44,736 nt of DNA, taken from positions 1 to 44,736 of the IMG/VR virus record IMGVR_UViG_3300050821_007174, one strand, 5' to 3'. Positions 40,444-44,736 of this stretch are shown here, in pieces. The stretch's first letter is position 1. Each line of letters starts with the position of its first letter. A program made the translations under genes and the position numbers. The DNA is from a virus. The notes below the pieces were generated by a model, which made no database searches, was not told the origin of the DNA, and worked only from the letters and a program-made list of their open reading frames with translations.

Positions 40444-41712
40444 ATGCAAGATTTATCATTAGCAAAACTCGATGAGGTTCTCTTGGCTATCGAGGCAGCC
40501 ACTACGGTGCAGGAAATCAAAAGCACTATTGACGCGGCTATAGCAATAGGCGTCTACACCAAACAGGCCAAGCTTGGAAAAGACATCGAGCTGAGAGCAG
40601 CGGAGTATATTTTGCGTGCTGAGCGCAAGCTGGGTGAAATGTTGACGGCGGCAAAAGCCGCGGGCCAGATAGGGCACGGGAGTAAATCTACTGGAGAAAA
40701 TCAGTACACTAGAGGTGTTGTACCAAAAGAGAACAACACCTCTTTTACTCTCGACCAAGCCGGGATCGACCGCAAGTTATCGTCTAAAGCTCAGAAGTTA
40801 GCCGCGATTCCTAAAGGGGATTTCGAGGAGAAGGTAGCGGAAGGCAAGGAGTCTGGAAAACTGACTTCCAATACGGTTATGAAACCCGCGCAGTCTAACG
40901 GCGAGAAGTCCAATGCCGAGACATCACCAAAACAACTCGATCGGATTTATCGAGCGATGGCAGATGGCGAGTGGAGAACGCTTGATGAGATCGCGGCAAT
41001 GACCGGAGATCCGACGACTAGTATCTCGGCGCAACTACGGCATCTGCGTAAGCCTAAATTTGGAGAGCATGTCATCGAAAAAGCACGACATAACGATGCC
41101 GCGGGTGGCTTGTTTGTTTATCGATTGAAAGTGTCAGACGAAAATGGAGACAATGATTCAACACCTGACGTTGTTCGCCGTGAACCTAAAATCTCTCGAG
41201 GTGAGCTTTCGCTGACGGCACAGCAGAAGTTTGACCTGGCTGTCAAGCAGGAGAAACACAGACTTGGCATAACGTTTCGAGAAGCTGTCCAAGCGGAGGT
41301 CAATCGGCGCATTAGAGACTACCTCGAAGAGCTGACCCCAAGACTCAAGGCAGAGCAGGAAGAAGCCCAGCGGATCATCAAAGCCCGCAAAGGGATCATG
41401 ACTACCAAGGCTTACAAAAAGATCCTGGCGTGCCTTCATCCAGATCGAGCCATGCATCCGGCTCGCGATACTGACGAAGGGTTAAGGAAAGCCTACGAGG
41501 AAGCATTTCATATTTTCTCGCGCCTGGAAAGACTGGTCCTCGACGAGCGAGCATGTCCAACTCCGGTGGATAGCAAGAGTGCGCCAATGCCGAACACGCC
41601 AGAGGAGTGGGAAGCGGCTGCGCGTAAAACCACAGAAACTAGACGCAAGGCCAAAAAAGGCACTGATCGCTCAATGTCACGCACCAATGGAACAGGGAGA
41701 GTTCAACTTTGA
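40444..41712 (+). CDS. ParB-like/winged-helix regulator, 422 residues
   Basis: The N-terminus (residues 1-120) has the layout of phage DNA-binding proteins with LRAERKLGEML and SSKAQKLAAIP. Residues about 165-225 form a winged-helix block: IYRAMADGEWRTLDEI, GDPTTSISAQLRHLRK and LFVYRLKV. The C-terminal half is helical, with YKKILACLHPDRA, resembling a J-domain HPD-type segment. It is probably a DNA-binding regulator or replication accessory. The winged-helix block is repeated as the core of the next gene. It starts directly after a terminator with no clear ribosome site. Confidence 0.65.
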   Translation: MQDLSLAKLDEVLLAIEAATTVQEIKSTIDAAIAIGVYTKQAKLGKDIELRAAEYILRAERKLGEMLTAAKAAGQIGHGSKSTGENQYTRGVVPKENNTSFTLDQAGIDRKLSSKAQKLAAIPKGDFEEKVAEGKESGKLTSNTVMKPAQSNGEKSNAETSPKQLDRIYRAMADGEWRTLDEIAAMTGDPTTSISAQLRHLRKPKFGEHVIEKARHNDAAGGLFVYRLKVSDENGDNDSTPDVVRREPKISRGELSLTAQQKFDLAVKQEKHRLGITFREAVQAEVNRRIRDYLEELTPRLKAEQEEAQRIIKARKGIMTTKAYKKILACLHPDRAMHPARDTDEGLRKAYEEAFHIFSRLERLVLDERACPTPVDSKSAPMPNTPEEWEAAARKTTETRRKAKKGTDRSMSRTNGTGRVQL

Positions 41713-42007
41713 TAATCCAGACTTTTCGGGCTCGCGTTTCAATGGCGCATACTACGATCCAGCGCATGACAATGACAGGCTCTCAAAACAAATCGGCCGA
41801 GTTTATTCGGTGATGATCGACGGAGTATGGCGAACCTTGAAAGAGATCGAATATCTGACCGGAGATCCCCAGGCGTCGATCTCGGCGCAGCTGCGCCATC
41901 TGAGAAAGGCGCGCTTTGGCGGATACCAGGTCGAATTGCGAAGCCGCGGCGATCGCGAAGACGGGCTGTTTGAATATCGCGTCTCGAAACCTTCTTTGTT
42001 TCTTTAA
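41687..42007 (+). CDS. Short winged-helix paralogue, 106 residues
   Basis: It overlaps the end of the 422-residue regulator by 26 bases. After MEQGEFNFDNPDFSG the core VYSVMIDGVWRTLKEI, GDPQASISAQLRHLRK and LFEYRV repeats the winged-helix block of that regulator almost residue for residue. I infer a local duplication or a stand-alone DNA-binding partner. I chose ATG 41687; the frame is open further upstream, inside the neighbour. Confidence 0.7.
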   Translation: MEQGEFNFDNPDFSGSRFNGAYYDPAHDNDRLSKQIGRVYSVMIDGVWRTLKEIEYLTGDPQASISAQLRHLRKARFGGYQVELRSRGDREDGLFEYRVSKPSLFL

Positions 42008-42068
42008 CAATTTTTGGATATTTTATGCGATCACAACGATCGAAGAGCAAACCCTTGAACTCCGTTGT

Positions 42069-42404
42069 ATGAACATCACTCCTCGCCAAGTCGCCGTCCG
42101 GTTCTCGATCAGTGTTCCTACCGTTTACCGGTGGGTGCGTGAGGGGAAATTGCCGGCCATTCGTTTGGGTAAACGCGTATTGAGGTTCTCCGAGGTTGAC
42201 TTGGTTAAATGGGAGAATTTCAAACTCGCCCATGATCGAACCCAACCTCGTCAAACTGATGTCCCCAACGGATCAAGCGTATTATCGGGAGCTCGGCCTG
42301 ATACCGGATCCGGCGAAACAAGCCAAGACGCTCAAGCGCAACGAGATCCAACAGCAAAGAGCATTTTCGCGGTTGATGACCCAGCGTCGGATCCCGTTCA
42401 TTAA
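42069..42404 (+). CDS. Excisionase/MerR-type HTH protein
   Basis: The first 55 residues form an HTH_17/excisionase domain: ITPRQVAVRFSISVPTVY, RWVREGKLPAIRLGKR and RFSEVDLVKWENF. Such proteins bind DNA and regulate early genes or recombination. The remaining 55 residues, from AHDRTQPRQ, are read in a frame that overlaps the VRR-NUC gene by 173 bases and look disordered, so the functional protein may be essentially the HTH. I chose ATG 42069. Confidence 0.7.
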   Translation: MNITPRQVAVRFSISVPTVYRWVREGKLPAIRLGKRVLRFSEVDLVKWENFKLAHDRTQPRQTDVPNGSSVLSGARPDTGSGETSQDAQAQRDPTAKSIFAVDDPASDPVH

Positions 42405-42642
42405 CCCTCGCGCCGATCAGAAATCGACCATTGCTGTCGGACACCCAGATTTCACCATTTTCCTCCCACACGGCCGGATGTTCATGATCGAGATGAAAGC
42501 GCCCGGTGGGAGATTTTCCCCTGAACAAATCGGCCGAATTGAAGCATTGCGCGCCCTTGGGCACCTGGTCGAGATCGCGTGGAGCGCAGACGAAGCGTGG
42601 AAAATGACTTTGAGAGAGTATGAGAAAGCAACCCTGACATGA
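42232..42642 (+). CDS. VRR-NUC domain nuclease, 136 residues
   Basis: A stand-alone VRR-NUC domain of the PD-(D/E)XK type: EIQQQRAFSRLM as the first helix, GHPDFTIFLPHGRMFMIEMKA, shown in part, with D...E-x-K, and RIEALRALGHLVEIAWS at the end. Phage VRR-NUC proteins are thought to resolve junctions or nick DNA. ATG 42232 is needed to include the first helix, so overlap with the HTH gene is real. ATGA coupling to RecT. Confidence 0.8.
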   Translation: MIEPNLVKLMSPTDQAYYRELGLIPDPAKQAKTLKRNEIQQQRAFSRLMTQRRIPFINPRADQKSTIAVGHPDFTIFLPHGRMFMIEMKAPGGRFSPEQIGRIEALRALGHLVEIAWSADEAWKMTLREYEKATLT

Positions 42643-43754
42643 CCGATAAACCACTAGCCAAACGTAAACCGAACGAACTCCGCGACTTGATCGAGGGAGC
42701 TGATTTTCGAGCCCAACTCTTGAAGGCTCTTCCCAAAGCGATGAGTCCAGAGCGATTCGTCCGCATCACCGTGACCTCGATGATGCGCAATCCTAAACTC
42801 CTGAATTGCACTCGGGAAACGTTCTTTCGATGTCTGCTCGATTTGAGTGCGATGGGGCTCGAGCCCGATGCGCGCCAGGCGCACTTGATCCCGCGCAAAA
42901 ACAAGCACACCAACGCCATCGATTGCACTTTAGTAGTTGATTACAAAGGACTTAAGGAATTGTTGTACCGTAACGGCGACATCATCGATGAGCACTCCGA
43001 TGTCGTGGGTGATATGGACTTTTTCGAGTACGAATTCGGGAGTGCAAAGCACCTGACGCACAAGCCCAACATCCATGCTCGCGGCAAGATTTTCTGCGCC
43101 TACAGCTACATCACCTTGCCCAAAGGCGGTACCACCTTCGACGTTATGTCGACCGAAGAGATTGAAGCGGTGCGCAAACGCTCGGCATCGCCCGACAGCG
43201 GGCCTTGGGTGACCGACTGGGCGGAAATGGCCAAAAAGACCGTCTTTAGACGGCTGTCCAAAAGCCTTCCTCTTAGCCCGAAAACGCGAGATGCGATGGA
43301 CGTAGATCAGACCTATGACCTCGCCGAGCCGTCGCCGATCGCAACCGCGCGCACAGCAGTCGTTGGCGGCCGCCGAGAACTCCCGCCGGAACCCGAAGAG
43401 CCCGAAATCGGCGAATCTAGCGACGAACCAGGCCCGCAAGAACCCGTTGGCGTTCCTATAAGCCCGCCTGAGCCCGTTTTAGGCGCGGGAGAGTCACCCA
43501 AGCCTCCCGGCCCATTAGCGCGCGTCAGAAAGGCTTTAAAGGACGCGGGGTTTTTGCCGACCGAGTTTGTGAAGCTGTTACAAGCGGTGCGCCTGATTAG
43601 AGCCGAGATCAAAGAAATCGGCCAAGTCCCGGCTCATGCCTTGGAACAAGCTCTCGCGGATTGGGACAACGTCCTTAAACGGCTGGAGCTCGAACGCGCC
43701 AACGCCAGCAACCCTAATCCGCAACCGGTCGAGCCCGACGATTTCCCAGCATGA
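42639..43754 (+). CDS. recT: RecT-family single-strand annealing protein
   Basis: This 371-residue protein matches RecT. LPKAMSPERFVRI near residue 30, the CTRETFFRCLLDLSAMGLEP block, AHLIPRKNK, LVVDYKGLKELL and the KKTVFRRLSKSLPLS region are the family core (residues 25-225). The C-terminal third is Pro/Glu-rich and variable, with a helical end. It anneals single strands made by the exonuclease, probably the protein at 1945. ATGA overlaps on both sides. It is longer than the usual 270 residues because of the tail. Confidence 0.9.
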   Translation: MTDKPLAKRKPNELRDLIEGADFRAQLLKALPKAMSPERFVRITVTSMMRNPKLLNCTRETFFRCLLDLSAMGLEPDARQAHLIPRKNKHTNAIDCTLVVDYKGLKELLYRNGDIIDEHSDVVGDMDFFEYEFGSAKHLTHKPNIHARGKIFCAYSYITLPKGGTTFDVMSTEEIEAVRKRSASPDSGPWVTDWAEMAKKTVFRRLSKSLPLSPKTRDAMDVDQTYDLAEPSPIATARTAVVGGRRELPPEPEEPEIGESSDEPGPQEPVGVPISPPEPVLGAGESPKPPGPLARVRKALKDAGFLPTEFVKLLQAVRLIRAEIKEIGQVPAHALEQALADWDNVLKRLELERANASNPNPQPVEPDDFPA

Positions 43755-44089
43755 GCATTAAAATGATGTGCGGCGTTTGCTGGCACGAGGTGCCAGGGCA
43801 TGAGCCCGATTGCCCGGTCTTCACCGGAGTGCCGGTGCGCGGTTATCCGGGAATGAGCCAGGAAGCCCCGCAAGAGCAGATCCAGGGACAATTGATGCAA
43901 GGAGGTCCAGCCTATTCGCCTTACCACGCGTACCACGGGCAAAGTGAGATCGATACGCGGATCTTAGCCGAGTTGGCCTCCATCCGCACCGAAGTCGCGC
44001 GCATTCTACAGATCCTGACCGATGCCAAACCGGTTCTGGATGTCCTGACAAAAATTCAAGCGATCGGCTCTGAACAGGAGCACAAATGA
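43751..44089 (+). CDS. Zinc-ribbon-like hypothetical protein, 112 residues
   Basis: It starts MSIKMMCGVCWHEVPGHEPDC, with Cys and His spaced as in a small zinc site, then a Gln/Pro/Tyr-rich linker and a C-terminal helix (ILAELASIRTEVARILQIL). It follows RecT with a four-base overlap, which may indicate a partner, but no family is recognised. Confidence 0.65.
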   Translation: MSIKMMCGVCWHEVPGHEPDCPVFTGVPVRGYPGMSQEAPQEQIQGQLMQGGPAYSPYHAYHGQSEIDTRILAELASIRTEVARILQILTDAKPVLDVLTKIQAIGSEQEHK

Positions 44090-44247
44090 TCAGTTACCGA
44101 CTCAAAAACGGTAAGAGCGGTGAGATCACCGATCCCCGAATTCTGCGCCTGTTCTGGTCACGCATGTATTACCCAAAATGGAGGGACGTATGCCCACCTA
44201 TCACAAGACTAAAGCTGACCTGGTCGAGGCTCTCTGGGCGAAAATGA
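44086..44247 (+). CDS. Possible small basic protein, 53 residues
   Basis: MISYRLKNGKSGEITDPRIL and then MYYPKWRDVCPP. ATG overlaps the preceding stop (ATGA), but the last 58 bases overlap the next gene in another frame. It is short and basic; the coupling is the only support. Confidence 0.4.
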   Translation: MISYRLKNGKSGEITDPRILRLFWSRMYYPKWRDVCPPITRLKLTWSRLSGRK

Positions 44248-44468
44248 AAGAGGTTAAAGCCGACCAAAACTTGGTGGCGTGTGTCTCCGACATGACGCTT
44301 CATCTGGTGCCGGATGATCCGATTTCAGAAGCCGATGGATATCACAAACTGATTGACGGCATCATTGAATGCGCCTGGAAACGCGGCGTTCTCGACGCCC
44401 TGACGGCCATCGAGCTCGGTGCCATTAGCGGATTCACTCCCACACAGGCAGGCGGAGGCAAAAACTAA
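44190..44468 (+). CDS. Hypothetical protein, 92 residues
   Basis: I chose ATG 44190 because GGAGGG lies eight bases upstream; ATG 44178 would place that site inside the gene. The protein is helical: TKADLVEALWAKMKEV, YHKLIDGIIECAW and a short Gly-rich end. No motif recognised. It precedes the gene crossing the circular join. Confidence 0.6.
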   Translation: MPTYHKTKADLVEALWAKMKEVKADQNLVACVSDMTLHLVPDDPISEADGYHKLIDGIIECAWKRGVLDALTAIELGAISGFTPTQAGGGKN

Positions 44469-44469
44469 A

Positions 44470-44736
44470 ATGAGCTTAGGAAGGGGCTTAGAAAGTCAAG
44501 GTGATCCATGGGCATTTTTGGACGAACAGCAAGCTTTCATGGTTCGTCAGATGCTGGCCAAAAAAGACGCTGACCACAAGCTGATCATCGAACTCTGCGA
44601 TGCGCTGCAGGCCGAGAAAGACGCTGAAATCGAGTGGTTGAAGGTCATCATCACCGAACTCTGCGATGCGCTGGTTTACCTTGAACTCACTAAGGTTCAG
44701 CAGCTTGCGTATCACGACAATACTCACTTGATCCAA
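44470..44736 (+). CDS. 5' part of the 96-residue protein crossing the join
   Basis: Starts MSLGRGLESQGDPWAF one base after the previous stop and runs off the window end in frame with positions 2-121. Two near-identical 18-base segments (44590-44607 and 44656-44673, GAACTCTGCGATGCGCTG) encode a repeated ELCDAL, an internal duplication. Confidence 0.7.
   Translation, partial: MSLGRGLESQGDPWAFLDEQQAFMVRQMLAKKDADHKLIIELCDALQAEKDAEIEWLKVIITELCDALVYLELTKVQQLAYHDNTHLIQ
44640..44736. repeat. Terminal direct repeat, right copy
   Basis: Identical to 1-97; see the left copy. It marks a circular join inside a gene. Confidence 0.9.

Noticed and set aside
42930-43439. 169-residue - frame opposite recT
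   Set aside because: Antisense to a gene with clear RecT motifs; no domain of its own.

Overview
The window is the genome of one tailed bacteriophage. Its first and last 97 bases are identical, so it behaves as a closed circle of about 44,639 unique bases with one gene crossing the join. Portal, large terminase, a DUF5309-like (SU10-type) capsid protein, a beta-propeller tail nozzle and very large ejection proteins are present, while no tape measure, sheath or tail-tube gene is visible; I infer a short-tailed (podovirus-like) virion. The host is not identified. A Sec signal peptide on a phage-borne beta-helix protein, Pro/Thr linkers and an acyltransferase suggest an uncultivated Gram-negative soil or freshwater host; Verrucomicrobiota is only a guess. 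No tRNA, integrase or CRISPR array was seen.

Layout. 37986-44736 continuing through 1-5666 (+ strand) is the early region: small membrane proteins, a ParB-like/winged-helix regulator and its short paralogue, an excisionase-type HTH protein overlapped by a VRR-NUC nuclease, RecT, a Cas4/DUF2800-like exonuclease and a RepA-like helicase ATPase. An acyltransferase flanked by tiny membrane proteins is spliced between RecT and the exonuclease. 5177-5338 is packed with TGGACA/TGTCCA boxes, and GC skew flips violently just to its right, so I propose this as the replication origin. 5788-34910 (+) is the late region: an unknown 302-residue protein, large terminase, portal, small structural proteins, a DNA methyltransferase with an HNH endonuclease coded antisense inside it, scaffold, capsid, connector, holin candidate, PDQGLP-repeat protein, secreted beta-helix protein, GH46-like endolysin, nozzle, tail-collar fibre, four ejection-type proteins, SET-domain protein, PAPS-reductase-like protein and DPBB-like proteins. 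37955-35015 (- strand) carries a small-terminase-like protein, a collagen-like fibre and a short tail-associated protein.

How it works together. RecT, the nuclease and the helicase replicate and recombine the DNA around the proposed origin. The structural block builds a short-tailed particle whose ejection proteins carry a metalloprotease-like motif and a peptidoglycan-active-type DPBB motif. Lysis probably uses the two-TM protein at 17666 and the GH46-like enzyme at 19897. The acyltransferase, the secreted beta-helix protein, the methyltransferase, the SET protein and the PAPS-reductase-like protein are accessory genes aimed at the host surface, host proteins or DNA/RNA modification. The most unusual items are the skew switch with its box cluster, the antisense HNH gene nested in the methyltransferase, a dense divergent operator region at 14179-14372, and a 10-base motif (TGACAAGTCA) found four times.
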